A stretch of 64,000 nucleotides of DNA from Desulfovibrio sp. A2 (lineage in GTDB: Bacteria > Desulfobacterota > Desulfovibrionia > Desulfovibrionales > Desulfovibrionaceae). Of the stretch, positions 1-9,390 are shown in pieces. The notes under the pieces are model-generated. The model did not search any database. It was not told where the DNA came from and saw only the letters and a program-made list of their open reading frames with translations. Location: positions 1 through 64,000 of the forward strand of contig NZ_AGFG01000039.1 in NCBI RefSeq assembly GCF_000226255.1, in the 5' to 3' direction. Every line of letters starts with the position of its first letter. The stretch's first letter is position 1. Position numbers and translations under genes: made by a program.

Positions 1-232
1 CCCCCTCTCCACCCTTCCAAACTTTTCATATGGGGCTGACGCCATGGCGTTTTCTCCCACCCGAATAAAAAGTTTGGAGGAAAGGGGATGGGGGTCTGGG
101 GGAAGGGGAAAACTCCTTTTCACGCTCTGCGGTCGCCATCCGTAAGGCTCGAAGACTCGCCAACGGTTGCCGCAAAAGGGGGTTTTCCCCTTCCCCCGGT
201 TCTTCTTGTTATTACAGCCAGCAAAGGACCGC
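1..232. repeat. Composite intergenic repeat: hairpin arms flanking a second repeat type
   Basis: No gene is seen in this stretch. Bases 98-120 and 174-197 are near-perfect inverted arms (GGGGGAAGGGGAAAAC core), so this can fold as a stem of about 23 bp around a loop of about 53 nt. The segment 65-100 (AAAAAGTTTGG, then G-rich) is the reverse orientation of the hairpin repeats at 34272-34341, 36941-37015 and 41509-41580. The first 30 bases resemble the tail of another, forward copy. The loop (about 124-172) weakly resembles the second repeat type at 30639-30716 and 41780-41862. The ribosome binding site of the next gene lies at the right edge. Confidence 0.6.
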
Positions 233-1438
233 ATGAAGACACTGATCCTGAAACGCGGGGAAGAGCGCCGACTGCGCGTGGGGCACCTGTGGGTGTTCAG
301 CAATGAAGTGGACGTGCAGCGCACGCCGCTCAAGGACTTTGCGCCGGGCGAGGCCGCCCTGGTCATGGACGACGGGGGCCGCTGCCTGGGCACGGCCTAC
401 GTGAACCCGGCCTCGCTGATCTGCGCCCGGCTGGTGAGCCGCCGCGAGAACGACCCGCTGAACGCGGACATGCTCAAAACGCGCATTGGCCGCGCGTTGG
501 CCCTGCGGCAGGCGCTGTTCGACACGCCGCACTACCGGCTGTGCTTCGGCGAGGGCGACATGCTGCCCGGGCTGGTGGTGGACCGCTACGGCGACACGCT
601 GGTGGCCCAGATCACCACGGCGGGCATGGACGCCCAGACCGACGCGGTGGTTGCCGCGCTGGTGGAGGCCACCGGTGCCACCGGGGTGCTGCTGCGCAAC
701 GACACGGCCTCGCGCGAGCTGGAAGGGCTGACCCGCGAGGTGCGCGTGGCGTACGGATCCGTGCCCGACACCACGGAGATTTCCGAGAACGGCTGCACCT
801 TCACCGTGCCGCTCACCGCCGGGCAGAAGACCGGGTGGTTCTTCGACCAGCGCGACAACCGGGCCTTTGCCGCCCGCTTCGCCAAGGGGCAGGACGTGCT
901 GGACGTGTTCTGCTACGTGGGCAGCTTCGGGGCCACGGCGGCGCGCGCGGGCGCGGCCTCGGTGACGCTGGTGGATGCGTCCCTGCCCGCCGTCGAACTG
1001 GCGGTGGAAAACGTGAAGGCCAATGGCCGCGCCTATGGGCCAGGCGGTGTGGACGACGCCGACGGCATAGAAGGCGACGCCTTCGAGGCCATGACGGAAC
1101 TGCGGCGCGAGGGCCGCAAGTTCGGCCTGGTGTGCCTGGATCCGCCCGCGTTCATCAAGCGCAGGAAGGACGCCAAGCAGGGCCTGACGGCCTACCAGCG
1201 GGCCAACGAACTGGCACTCGACCTGGTGGCCGATGGGGGTGTATTCGTCACCTGTTCCTGCTCGCAACACCTCGACAGGGAAGAATTGCGCCGCGTGCTC
1301 ACCCATGCCGCGGCAAAACGGAAGATGCAGGCCCAGATCATCGCACAGGGGCATCAGGGCGCGGACCACCCGGTACACCCGGCCATGGCCGAGACCGACT
1401 ACCTGAAATCCTTCACCGCGCGCATTTTCCGCGCCTGA
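233..1438 (+). CDS. Class I rRNA large-subunit methyltransferase, RlmI-like (SAM-dependent)
   Basis: 401 residues. It probably methylates a cytosine C5 of 23S rRNA using S-adenosylmethionine. The N-terminus (about 1-75) looks like a PUA RNA-binding domain (LKRGEERRLRVGHLWVFSNE), followed by a bridging region and a Rossmann methyltransferase core with motif I (LDVFCYVGSFG, about residue 222) and a DPPAFIK motif. The C-terminus carries a CSCSQH stretch, as in RlmI/RlmK-C relatives. The ATG at 233 was chosen because it follows GCAAAGGACC and gives the family's usual N-terminus; an upstream in-frame ATG at 167 would add 22 residues from repeat sequence. The next gene begins 17 bp downstream, so the two may be co-transcribed. 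Family call is solid; the exact target base is inferred. Confidence 0.85.
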   Translation: MKTLILKRGEERRLRVGHLWVFSNEVDVQRTPLKDFAPGEAALVMDDGGRCLGTAYVNPASLICARLVSRRENDPLNADMLKTRIGRALALRQALFDTPHYRLCFGEGDMLPGLVVDRYGDTLVAQITTAGMDAQTDAVVAALVEATGATGVLLRNDTASRELEGLTREVRVAYGSVPDTTEISENGCTFTVPLTAGQKTGWFFDQRDNRAFAARFAKGQDVLDVFCYVGSFGATAARAGAASVTLVDASLPAVELAVENVKANGRAYGPGGVDDADGIEGDAFEAMTELRREGRKFGLVCLDPPAFIKRRKDAKQGLTAYQRANELALDLVADGGVFVTCSCSQHLDREELRRVLTHAAAKRKMQAQIIAQGHQGADHPVHPAMAETDYLKSFTARIFRA

Positions 1439-1455
1439 ACCGGAGACATCGCGGC

Positions 1456-2625
1456 ATGCTCGACAAGCCCCGCCTGCTCACCCCCGGCCCCACGCCCACG
1501 CCCGAACGGGTGCGGCTGGCCATGGCCCATGACATGATCCACCACCGCAAACCCGCCTTCAAGGCCATCATGGCGGCGGTGCAGCCCAAGCTGCGCGAGC
1601 TGTTCGGTACGGCCCAGCCGGTGCTGCCCATGGCCTGCACCGGCTCGGGCGTCATGACCGCCGCCGTGCACGGCCTGTTCAAGGCGGGCGAGAAGGTCAT
1701 CGTGATCGAGGGCGGCAAGTTCGGCCAGCGCTGGCGCGAAATCGCCGCCGTGCGCGGCCTGAACGTGGTTTCCGTGGTGGTGGACTGGGGCCGCCCGGTC
1801 ACACCGGCGGAAGTGGAAGCCGCCCTGAACGAACACCCCGACGCCGCGGGCGTGCTGGTGCAGCTGTCGGAAACCTCCACCGGCACCCTGCACCCGGTGC
1901 GCGAGATCGCCAGACTCACCGCCGGGCGCGACACCCTGCTGGTGGCCGACGGCATTTCCGCCGTCAGCATCTCGCCCTGCCCCATGGACGAATGGGGCAT
2001 CGACTGCCTGCTCACCGGCTCGCAGAAGGGGCTGATGCTGCCGCCGGGCCTCGGCCTCATCGCGCTGTCCGAGCGGGCCTGGCGCAAGGCGGACGCAGTG
2101 CCGCCCTCGTGCTTCTATTTCAACTTCCGGGGTGAGCTGGCCAACCTGGAAAAGCAGCAGACCCTGTTCACCACGCCGGTCAGCCTTATCATAGGGCTTA
2201 ACGAAAGCCTGGACATGTTCCGCGAGGTGGGGCTGGACACCGTGTACCGCAAGCAGTGGGCGCTGACCCAGATGGCCCGGCGCGGAGTGACGGCCATGGG
2301 CCTTGAGCCGCTGGTGAAGGAAGGCTACACATGGGGCCTGACCAGCGTGCTGCTGCCCGAAGGCGTGCCCGCCACCGGCGTGCTGCGCGTGGCGGCCGAC
2401 CGCTTCGGCGTGATCATGGCCGCCGGACAGGACCACCTGAAGGAACGCATCATCCGCATCGGCCACATGGGCTGGCTGGACTGGGCCGACCTGGCCGCCG
2501 GGCTGCACGCCCTGGCCGAGGGCTTCCGGGCCTGCGGCGGGTACATCGGCGCGCGCGACGTGCTGGAACAGGCCCTGGCCGCGTACCAGGCCGGGCTGGC
2601 GGTTGCGCCGGGAACCGAAATTTAA
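1456..2625 (+). CDS. Class V aminotransferase (alanine-glyoxylate / serine-glyoxylate type)
   Basis: 389 residues; a pyridoxal-phosphate enzyme of the purine catabolism/serine-glyoxylate aminotransferase branch. Seen: the family's N-terminal LLTPGPTPTPERVRLAM, the MACTGSGVMTAAV cofactor-phosphate region, VADGISAVS (PLP-ring aspartate) and GSQKGLMLPPGL with the Schiff-base lysine near residue 193. The length is normal. It lies 17 bp behind the methyltransferase gene, without a terminator between them. In sulfate reducers such proteins are usually annotated as alanine-glyoxylate or phosphoserine-like transaminases; the amino donor and acceptor cannot be fixed from sequence alone. Confidence 0.85.
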   Translation: MLDKPRLLTPGPTPTPERVRLAMAHDMIHHRKPAFKAIMAAVQPKLRELFGTAQPVLPMACTGSGVMTAAVHGLFKAGEKVIVIEGGKFGQRWREIAAVRGLNVVSVVVDWGRPVTPAEVEAALNEHPDAAGVLVQLSETSTGTLHPVREIARLTAGRDTLLVADGISAVSISPCPMDEWGIDCLLTGSQKGLMLPPGLGLIALSERAWRKADAVPPSCFYFNFRGELANLEKQQTLFTTPVSLIIGLNESLDMFREVGLDTVYRKQWALTQMARRGVTAMGLEPLVKEGYTWGLTSVLLPEGVPATGVLRVAADRFGVIMAAGQDHLKERIIRIGHMGWLDWADLAAGLHALAEGFRACGGYIGARDVLEQALAAYQAGLAVAPGTEI

Positions 2626-2669
2626 AGCAGCCCCCGGTCATTGCAGGGGCTTACGCACTACCCATCGAC

Positions 2670-2706
2670 GGGGGTGCAGGGGGCGTGCCCCCTGCCCGCC
2701 GGAGGC
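2670..2706. repeat. 37-bp intergenic palindromic repeat, copy 1
   Basis: A G-rich/C-rich imperfect palindrome built around GCAGGGGGCGTGCCCCCTGC. A second copy with one base changed lies at 37039-37075, between trpG and trpD. Here it sits between the aminotransferase stop and the DUF1844 gene. Confidence 0.7.
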
Positions 2707-2746
2707 ACCCAAAAGCCTGCCCGGCCCCAAACGCGAGGATGTGACC

Positions 2747-3082
2747 ATGACCGACAACGAACGCACCGGCTGCGGCTGCCCGGCTGGCGGGGCCAGGGAA
2801 GGCGACAAGAGCGGCGCGCAGGACGGCGCGCCCCAAATGCCGCAGGTGACCTTTTCCACCTTCATCCTGTCGCTGGCCTCGTCGGCGCTGGTGCAACTGG
2901 GCGAAGTGCCCGACCCGGACACCGGGCGCACCAGCGAGAACCTGCTAATGGCCAAGCACACCATCGACGTGCTGACCATGCTGCAAGAAAAGACGCGCGG
3001 CTGCGCCGACGCGGACGAGGCTCGCCTGCTGGAGGGCGTGCTGTACGAACTGCGCATGAAGTACGTGGTGCACAAGAAGTAG
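2747..3082 (+). CDS. DUF1844 family protein
   Basis: 111 residues. The N-terminus (1-30) is Cys/Gly-rich (CGCP) and probably disordered. Residues about 35-105 match the DUF1844 pattern: VTFSTFILSLASSALVQLGEVPDP, then a helical segment with NLLMAKHTIDVLTMLQEKT and an acidic end. No catalytic residues are visible and the family's function is unknown. The ATG follows GCGAGGATGTGACC, a usable ribosome site. It precedes argC by 58 bp on the same strand and could be translated from the same message. Confidence 0.85.
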   Translation: MTDNERTGCGCPAGGAREGDKSGAQDGAPQMPQVTFSTFILSLASSALVQLGEVPDPDTGRTSENLLMAKHTIDVLTMLQEKTRGCADADEARLLEGVLYELRMKYVVHKK

Positions 3083-3140
3083 CCGCCGGATTCCCCAAAT
3101 CACACGGACCAAACAGATCAAACAGCGCAAGGACCACGGC

Positions 3141-4193
3141 ATGACTAGCATCCGCGCCGGGCTCGTGGGCGTTACCGGCTACACGGGCATGGAACTTACC
3201 CGCCTGCTGGCGGGCCACCCGAACATGCGTCTCGTGCGGGCCACCTCGCGTACCGAGGCGGGCCGCCCCCTGTCCGACATCTATCCCTTTCTGCGCGGGC
3301 TGCCCGGCGGCGACGTGGTCATGACCGCGCCCGACCCGGACGACCTGGCCGCCAACTGCGACGTGGCCTTTCTGGCCGTGCCCCACGGGGCGGCCATGGA
3401 AATGGGCGCGACGCTGCGCCAGCGCGGCCTGCGCGTGGTGGACCTTTCGGCGGACTTCCGCCTGCGCGACCCCGACGTGTACGAGGCCTGGTACAAGGTG
3501 CCCCACACCCGCCGGGCCGAACTGCCCCAGGCCGTGTACGGCCTGCCGGAACTGTACGGCGAGGCGGTGAAGAAGGCGGGCCTGGTGGCCAACCCCGGCT
3601 GCTACCCCACGGCCACCATCCTCGGGCTGTACGCGGCGCTCAAGCACGGGCTGGTGGAAACCGACGGCATCGTGGTGGACGCCAAGTCCGGCGCAACCGG
3701 CGCGGGCCGCAAGGCCGCCGTGGGCACGCTGTTCTGCGAGGTGTCCGACACCTTCCGGGCGTACAACATCGGCAAGCACCGCCACACCCCGGAAATCGAG
3801 CAGGAGCTGTCGGCCATCGCGGGCGCGTCCATGGTGGTTTCGTTCAACCCGCACCTGTTGCCCATCAACCGGGGCATCCTGACCACCATCTATGCCAAGC
3901 TTGCCAAGCCCGTCAGCCCGCAGGACGTGCAGGCGGCCTTCGAGCAGACCTGGCAGGGGTCGCGCTGGGTGCGCGTGCTGCCCGCCGGGCAACTGCCGGA
4001 AACCCGCCACGTGCGCGGCACCATGTTCTGCGACATCGGCGTGGTGACGGACCAGCGCACCGGCCGCCTGGTCATTCTTTCGGCCATCGACAACCTGTGC
4101 CGGGGCGCTTCCGGCCAGGCCGTGGCCAACGCCAACCTGATGTTCGGCCTGCCCGTGGAAACCGGGCTGATGCTGGCCCCGCTGATGCCCTAG
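3141..4193 (+). CDS. argC: N-acetyl-gamma-glutamyl-phosphate reductase
   Basis: 350 residues, full length. It catalyses the NADPH-dependent reduction of N-acetylglutamyl phosphate to the semialdehyde, the third step of arginine biosynthesis. Visible: N-terminal Rossmann glycine motif GVTGYTGMELTRLL, the catalytic cysteine in LVANPGCYPTATIL (about residue 154), the KSGATGAGR loop, and HRHTPEIEQEL, which carries the family's conserved histidine. The start codon follows CAAGGACCACGGC. A strong intrinsic terminator follows the stop, so argC ends this transcription unit. The other arg genes are not in the window. Confidence 0.96.
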   Translation: MTSIRAGLVGVTGYTGMELTRLLAGHPNMRLVRATSRTEAGRPLSDIYPFLRGLPGGDVVMTAPDPDDLAANCDVAFLAVPHGAAMEMGATLRQRGLRVVDLSADFRLRDPDVYEAWYKVPHTRRAELPQAVYGLPELYGEAVKKAGLVANPGCYPTATILGLYAALKHGLVETDGIVVDAKSGATGAGRKAAVGTLFCEVSDTFRAYNIGKHRHTPEIEQELSAIAGASMVVSFNPHLLPINRGILTTIYAKLAKPVSPQDVQAAFEQTWQGSRWVRVLPAGQLPETRHVRGTMFCDIGVVTDQRTGRLVILSAIDNLCRGASGQAVANANLMFGLPVETGLMLAPLMP

Positions 4194-4221
4194 GGCCCGG
4201 CACGGCAATCGTCGTCACCGC

Positions 4222-4254
4222 AAGGGGACGCTCCGGCGAGGGGCGTCCCCTTTT
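4222..4254 (+). terminator. Intrinsic terminator after argC
   Basis: Perfect 10-bp arms, AAGGGGACGC and GCGTCCCCTT, separated by 11 nt and followed by TT, 29 bp after the argC stop. Confidence 0.85.
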
Positions 4255-4346
4255 CGTGCGCGCGGCAGACATTTTCCGCGCGCATGATAATCATGGGACA
4301 TATCCCCTGCCCCCTGTCATGCAGGCATAGATAGGGGGTACGCCAC

Positions 4347-6338
4347 ATGAGCATCCGGTTGCGCATACTGCTCGCCGTCCTCGGCCAGGCGCTGCTTGCC
4401 GTCGCCATCTGCGCGGCGGTCATCGTCATTTCCAACCGCCAGACCACCGACGGCATGGCGGTGAACCTTGCCGGGCGTCAGCGCATGCTGAGCCAGAAAA
4501 TGACCAAGGAGGCGCTGTCCCTGCTGCATGGCGGTCCGGCCGCGTTGCGCCAGTCCATTGCCAACCAGTTGCGCGTCTTCGACGCCACCCTCGCGGCGTT
4601 CATCGACGGCGGCGCGGCCCCGCTCACCCTGAAGCCCGATGGCCCCACGGGGCAGTTGCCCCCGCCCAGCGGGCCGGTGCGCGACCAGTTGGCGACCGTG
4701 CGCGGCGAATGGCTGCGTCTGCGCGGCCTGGTGGAGGCCACCCTGCCCGAAGGCGCGGTGGCCACCCCGGACACGGCGGCCGCCCTGCTCGCCGCCAGCG
4801 ACGGAGTGCTGGACGCCATGAACAAGGCGGTCGCCCTGATGCAGGGCGAATCGGAAAGCCGGGTGCGCACGCTGCTGGTCAGCCAGTTCGTGGGGCTGTG
4901 CCTGGCCCTTGCCCTGGGCGGCGTGGCCGTGCTGGTGCTGCACCGCCAGGTCATCCGGCCGCTGCACGCCATCCGCGACTTCGCACGTGAGCAGGCCCAG
5001 GGGGCCCGCTGCATGGAACTGGCCGGCAACTTCCATAGCGAAATGCGCGAGGTGGCCGACGCCCTGTGCGCCATGACCGGCAGCCTTACCAGCGCGCTGG
5101 GCTTCGCCGAGGGCATTCTGCGCAGCATAGAGACCCCCTACCTGGTGGTGGATACCCAGGAAAAGGTGCTGCGCTGCAACGCGGGGCTGCTCACGCTCAT
5201 CGAGCGGGACGGCAACCCCGACAACTACCGGGGCATGGGGGCCTCGGAATTCTTCTATGGCGATGCGGGGCGGCAGACCGTGGTGGGGCGGGTGATGCGC
5301 GACGGCAACTCGGTGGTGCGCGAGGTGGAAATAACCGGACGGCGCGGCGCGGTGCGGCGGGTGAACATTGCCGCCTCGCAACTGCGCAATTCCATGGATG
5401 ATTCCCTCATCGGCGGCATCTGTCTGTACACCGACCTCACCGAACTGCGCCAGGCCGAGGCCGACGCGCACGCCCGCAACGAACGTCTGGCAGATGCCGC
5501 GCGCGAGGCCGACGGCATCTCGCGCGAGGTGGTGGACCGCTCCGAGTCGCTGTCCGCCAGCGTGCGCGACGCGGCCTTGGGCGCGCAGACCCAGCGTGAC
5601 CGGGTGGATGAGACCGCCTCGGTCATGCAGGACGTCAACGCCATGGCCGTGGACGCCACCCGCCTGGCCGGGCGCGCCGCCGATGCGGCCGACAAGGCCG
5701 GGGACGAGGCGCGCGACGGGGCGGACAAGGTGCGCCGCATGCGCGAGGCCATGCACGGCGTGGTGGAGCGGTCGGAGGAGTTGCGCGGCGGCATGCGCGA
5801 GTTGGGCGGGCAGGCGGAATCCATCGGCCGGGTGATGGGCGTCATCGCCGACATCGCCGACCAGACTAACCTGCTGGCGCTGAACGCGGCCATCGAGGCG
5901 GCCCGCGCCGGCGACGCGGGGCGCGGCTTCGCCGTTGTCGCCGACGAGGTGCGCAAGCTGGCTGAAAAGACCATGCAGGCCACCAGCGAGGTGCACGCGG
6001 CCATCACCGCCATCCAGCACGGGGTGCGCGAAAGCATGAACCGGGTGGACGCATCCGGCGGGGCCATCGACGAGACGGCGCAACTGGCCCGCGAATCCAG
6101 CGAGGCGCTGGAGCGCATCGTGGAACTGGTGGGGGCCACCACCGGCGAGGTGGCCGCCATCGCCGACGGCGCTGGCCTTCAGGCCGACCAGGCCGCGCGG
6201 GCGGCCATGGCCATCGACGTCATCCGCGAGGTGGCCGAGGGCATGGCCCACGGCATGGACGAGGCGGCCTCCGCAGTGGACGGGCTGCGCCAGCAGGCCG
6301 ACCGGTTGCAGGCGCTCATCGTGCAGATCACCGCGTGA
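4347..6338 (+). CDS. Methyl-accepting chemotaxis protein with PilJ-type sensor and PAS domain
   Basis: 663 residues. TM1 is at about 7-30 and TM2 at about 180-200. The periplasmic region between them begins with [18 protein letters not shown], the signature of the type IV pili methyl-accepting (PilJ/NarX-like) sensor. After TM2 comes a short HAMP-like segment, then a PAS domain (about 255-370). The cytoplasmic signalling coiled coil has the conserved tip [20 protein letters not shown] near residue 505. It relays an unknown signal to CheA/CheW. The gene stands alone, with AGGGGG upstream of the ATG and a terminator-like hairpin after the stop. No che genes are nearby. Confidence 0.92.
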   Translation: MSIRLRILLAVLGQALLAVAICAAVIVISNRQTTDGMAVNLAGRQRMLSQKMTKEALSLLHGGPAALRQSIANQLRVFDATLAAFIDGGAAPLTLKPDGPTGQLPPPSGPVRDQLATVRGEWLRLRGLVEATLPEGAVATPDTAAALLAASDGVLDAMNKAVALMQGESESRVRTLLVSQFVGLCLALALGGVAVLVLHRQVIRPLHAIRDFAREQAQGARCMELAGNFHSEMREVADALCAMTGSLTSALGFAEGILRSIETPYLVVDTQEKVLRCNAGLLTLIERDGNPDNYRGMGASEFFYGDAGRQTVVGRVMRDGNSVVREVEITGRRGAVRRVNIAASQLRNSMDDSLIGGICLYTDLTELRQAEADAHARNERLADAAREADGISREVVDRSESLSASVRDAALGAQTQRDRVDETASVMQDVNAMAVDATRLAGRAADAADKAGDEARDGADKVRRMREAMHGVVERSEELRGGMRELGGQAESIGRVMGVIADIADQTNLLALNAAIEAARAGDAGRGFAVVADEVRKLAEKTMQATSEVHAAITAIQHGVRESMNRVDASGGAIDETAQLARESSEALERIVELVGATTGEVAAIADGAGLQADQAARAAMAIDVIREVAEGMAHGMDEAASAVDGLRQQADRLQALIVQITA

Positions 6339-6374
6339 TGTCCGGCGGCTCGCCAGCCCGGCGCGGCCGCCACG

Positions 6375-6414
6375 CAAAACGGGGACGCCCCGGCATGGAG
6401 CGCCCCCGTTTCGC
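6375..6414. terminator. Bidirectional terminator between convergent genes
   Basis: AAAACGGGG(A)CGC and GCGCCCCCGTTT arms around CCCGGCATGGA form a hairpin between the chemoreceptor gene and the convergent HD-GYP gene; short A and T runs flank it on the two sides. Confidence 0.65.
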
Positions 6415-6502
6415 ACGAAAAATCCTGTTTCCGCCTCGGGGCGACAGGGCGCGGGGCCGCGCCGCCCGGACCGGACAGTGGCGCTGGCGCGCCCCGGCGC
6501 GG

Positions 6503-7711
6503 CTACTCCACCCCCAGCACCTGGCCGGGGTCGATGCCCGCGTCGCGCGGGTCGAGGCAGGCGATGACCTTCACGGCCGTCTGGCCGGAAAGGTCCAGCC
6601 TGCGGGCCGGGCCGGGCCGCCCCTTGGGGTCGCGCACCACTATCACCTCCGGCAGCAGCGGTTCGCGCGCGTTGGCCTTGCTGACCACGCCGCGCTGGCC
6701 GGTGTTCAGTTCCACCACGCTGCCCACGGGGTAGATGCCAAGACACCGTATGAACCGCTCCACGAAGCCAGGGTGAAAATCCTGCCCGCGCATGCCGTAC
6801 ATCAGGCCCAGCGCCTTGTGCGGCAGCATGGCGGCCTTGTACACCCGGCGGCTGGTAAGGGCGTCGTACACGTCCACCACGGCCAGGATGCGGGCGATGA
6901 TGCTGATCTCCTCGCCCTTGAGGCCGCGCGGGTAGCCGAGGCCGTTGTACTTCTCGTGGTGCTCCAGCATGCCCGCCAGCACCTCGTCGTAGACCATGGG
7001 GTTGTCGCGCACCTGTTCCCACCCCAGTTCGGGGTGGCGCTTCATCACGCCGAACTCATCCGGCGTCAGGCGGCGCGGGCTGTTCAGGATGGAATCGGGC
7101 ACGCGGGCCTTGCCAAGGTCGTGGAACAGCCCGGCCAGCCCCACTCGGCTCAGGGTGATGTCGCCAAAGCCCAGGTGCCGCCCGAAAACCACGGCCAGCA
7201 CGGCCACATTGATGCAGTGGGTGTAGGTGTACTCGTCCACCGTGCGCAGCTTGGAAAGGCCCAGCAGCGCGCTGGCGTTGCGGGTGACGCTGGAAAGGAT
7301 ACCCTCGACCATGGGCTGCGCGCCCTGCACGTCGACAAAGCCGTCCTTGCGCATGACGTCCATGGCCTTGCGGGCGAATCCTACCGAATCGTCGTACAGC
7401 GCGCGGGCCTGGGGCATTTCCTCGGCCAGCGGCACCAGGGGGGCCAGGGGGTCCTCGTCGCCAAGGTCGCGCGCCAGTTCGGCCGATATGGCCTCTTCGT
7501 CGCTGAGGCCGTCGGTGCCGTCGCCCCCCAGCGAACGGCGCGTATCCACGAAGACTTCCATGAAGCCCTCGCGCTGGATGCGCAACACGTCGCCTTCAGA
7601 GGCGATGACGCCAACCTGGCTGTACAGGTACGGATTCTCAAGCCACGACAGGCCCATGTCCACCACGTACATGCCCGGTTTCAGATCCCGCGTGGAGATC
7701 TTCTTGAGCAC
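6503..7711 (-). CDS. HD-GYP domain cyclic-di-GMP phosphodiesterase
   Basis: 402 residues. The N-terminal DUF3391-like segment (about 1-120, MLKKISTRDLKPGMYVVDMGL) precedes an HD-GYP domain. The metal and substrate motifs are intact: HDLGKARVPDSIL, LEHHEKYNGLGYPRG and DVYDALTS, so c-di-GMP hydrolysis is expected. The start is taken as GTG at 7711 because a strong AGGAGGAA site sits just ahead of it; upstream in-frame codons give unrelated low-quality sequence. It is divergent from the EAL-HDOD gene at 8026, and the pair probably belongs to one c-di-GMP signalling circuit. Confidence 0.9.
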   Translation of the reverse strand: MLKKISTRDLKPGMYVVDMGLSWLENPYLYSQVGVIASEGDVLRIQREGFMEVFVDTRRSLGGDGTDGLSDEEAISAELARDLGDEDPLAPLVPLAEEMPQARALYDDSVGFARKAMDVMRKDGFVDVQGAQPMVEGILSSVTRNASALLGLSKLRTVDEYTYTHCINVAVLAVVFGRHLGFGDITLSRVGLAGLFHDLGKARVPDSILNSPRRLTPDEFGVMKRHPELGWEQVRDNPMVYDEVLAGMLEHHEKYNGLGYPRGLKGEEISIIARILAVVDVYDALTSRRVYKAAMLPHKALGLMYGMRGQDFHPGFVERFIRCLGIYPVGSVVELNTGQRGVVSKANAREPLLPEVIVVRDPKGRPGPARRLDLSGQTAVKVIACLDPRDAGIDPGQVLGVE

Positions 7712-8025
7712 CGGTTCCTCCTCCCCTCCCCGTTGCCGCCGAAGCGGCGACACCTTGCATCTACGTGTCTTTGCAGCAAAAAACAACACCCGTCCCCGGC
7801 ACTGTGCCCGAAGCGGACAGAAAGTCGCGCAGGCCCGCAACATGTGGTGGCGCACCCCCATTCCCAAGTCGCGCACCCTTCCCGCGGCAGGGGATATCAC
7901 CACCTTGCACCAGCGAACTGCGCCTGCCATACTGCATGACCCGATATTGCAATCGGCCCACCGGAACGGCGCGCCCGGCTCGCCCGCCGTCCAGCACACG
8001 CGCACGCGGGGCGGAGCCCGCACCC
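7712..8025. other. Divergent intergenic region between two signalling genes
   Basis: 314 bp between divergent start codons, containing the GGAGGAA site of the HD-GYP gene. It must hold both promoters, but no convincing -35/-10 pair or palindrome stood out by eye. Confidence 0.4.
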
Positions 8026-9267
8026 ATGCAGGCCCAGAACACCACGCAACAGCCCCCCACCGTGTTCATCGCCCGGCAGCCCATTTTCGACGCCTCGGGC
8101 TCGCTGTGGGGGCATGAACTGCTGTTCCGCGACAGCCCCAGCGGCCCCGCGCGCATCGACGACCCCGACGCGGCCACCGCCTCGGTCATCGCCGACGGCT
8201 ACGCCATAGCCAGTGAGACCATTCCCGGCGTCACCCCCTTCCTGATCAACTTTCCCGAAGGGCTGCTGCTGTCCGGCGCGGCGGAAGTGCTGCCGCCCGA
8301 CCGGTGCATCCCGGAAATCCTGGAAACCGTGCAGCCCACGCCCGAACTGGTGGAGGCACTGCGCACCCTGAAGCGCGCGGGCTACCGCCTGGCCGTGGAC
8401 GACTTCGTGGGGCAGGACCAGGCCCTGCCGCTGCTGGGGCTGGCCGACATCATCAAGGTGGACGTGCTGGCCGTGCCCCAGACGGAACTGCACGCCCTCA
8501 CGGCCAGCCTGCGCAAGCGCCACCACGCCCAATTGCTGGCGGAAAAGGTGGAGAACGCGGCCATGTTCGGGCTGTGCCGCATGCTGGGGTACACCCTGTT
8601 CCAGGGCTACCACTTCGCGCGGCCGGTCATCGTGCCGGGACGCACCCTGTCCTCCGCCCAGACCGCGCGTCTGCACCTGATGCAGTCGCTGACCGGCGAG
8701 GCCGACCCGCACACGCTGGTGCGCGCCGTGACCGTGGACCCCGGCCTGACCTACCGCCTGCTGCGGTACATCAACTCCGCGTGGTTCGCCCTGCTGAAGG
8801 AAGTGACATCCGTCCAGCAGGCGGCCTCGCTGCTGGGCTTCGATACGCTGCGCAAATGGCTGCTGGTGATCACCCTGGCCGACACGGCGGGCAGCGCCGC
8901 CCCGGCCGAGGCCATGCGCTCTGCCGTGACCCGGGCGCGGTTCCTGGAACTGCTGTGCGGGGTTACCCGCTCCTGTTCGCACGCGCCGGAATCCATGTTC
9001 CTGCTGGGGCTGCTGTCGCAGCTGGACGCCCTGCTGGGCATCGCCATGCCCCACCTGCTGGCCCACCTGCCGCTGGACGCAGACTTCCGCGCCGCCCTTT
9101 CCGGCGAGGCGTCGGCCATGAGCGACGAACTGCGCCTGGCCGTGCTGCTGGAACGCGGCGCTTGGGACGAGGCCATGCCGCTGATGGCCAAGCTGGGCTT
9201 TTCGCCCATGGACGTGGCCCGCAGCCATGTGGACGCGCAGGTGTGGGCCAGCCGGATACTCAGCTAG
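8026..9267 (+). CDS. EAL/HDOD two-domain signalling protein (YuxH type)
   Basis: 413 residues. Residues about 12-210 are an EAL-like domain (FIARQPIFDASGSLWGHELL); the catalytic EAL triad reads ELL and several acidic metal ligands are missing, so it more likely binds than cleaves c-di-GMP. Residues about 215-400 are an HDOD domain (LMQSLTGEADPHTLVRAVTV, LLRYINSAWF, VQQAASLLGFDTLRKW). This architecture is common in delta- and gammaproteobacteria and is linked to motility and surface behaviour. The ATG at 8026 gives the conserved N-terminus. It is divergent from the HD-GYP phosphodiesterase and ends at a bidirectional terminator. Confidence 0.88.
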   Translation: MQAQNTTQQPPTVFIARQPIFDASGSLWGHELLFRDSPSGPARIDDPDAATASVIADGYAIASETIPGVTPFLINFPEGLLLSGAAEVLPPDRCIPEILETVQPTPELVEALRTLKRAGYRLAVDDFVGQDQALPLLGLADIIKVDVLAVPQTELHALTASLRKRHHAQLLAEKVENAAMFGLCRMLGYTLFQGYHFARPVIVPGRTLSSAQTARLHLMQSLTGEADPHTLVRAVTVDPGLTYRLLRYINSAWFALLKEVTSVQQAASLLGFDTLRKWLLVITLADTAGSAAPAEAMRSAVTRARFLELLCGVTRSCSHAPESMFLLGLLSQLDALLGIAMPHLLAHLPLDADFRAALSGEASAMSDELRLAVLLERGAWDEAMPLMAKLGFSPMDVARSHVDAQVWASRILS

Positions 9268-9317
9268 GGATTGGCATGGCGTCGCGCGCCGACGAAATCC
9301 GGCTGACGCCGGACGCG

Positions 9318-9346
9318 AAAAGGGCACGCCGAGGCGTGCCCTTTCG
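9318..9346. terminator. Bidirectional terminator
   Basis: AAAAGGGCACGCC and GGCGTGCCCTTTC arms with a minimal loop, between the convergent EAL-HDOD and ligase genes; A-run on one side and T-run on the other. Confidence 0.8.
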
Positions 9347-9390
9347 TTGCAATGTATTTCCCCCGCGCGGTCCAGCCGCCCCAAAGGGTC

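Noticed and set aside
4317..7022. 901-residue open frame on the minus strand
   Set aside because: Antisense shadow of the chemoreceptor and part of the HD-GYP gene; His/Gly/Arg-rich composition without domains. Long antisense frames are expected in GC-rich DNA.
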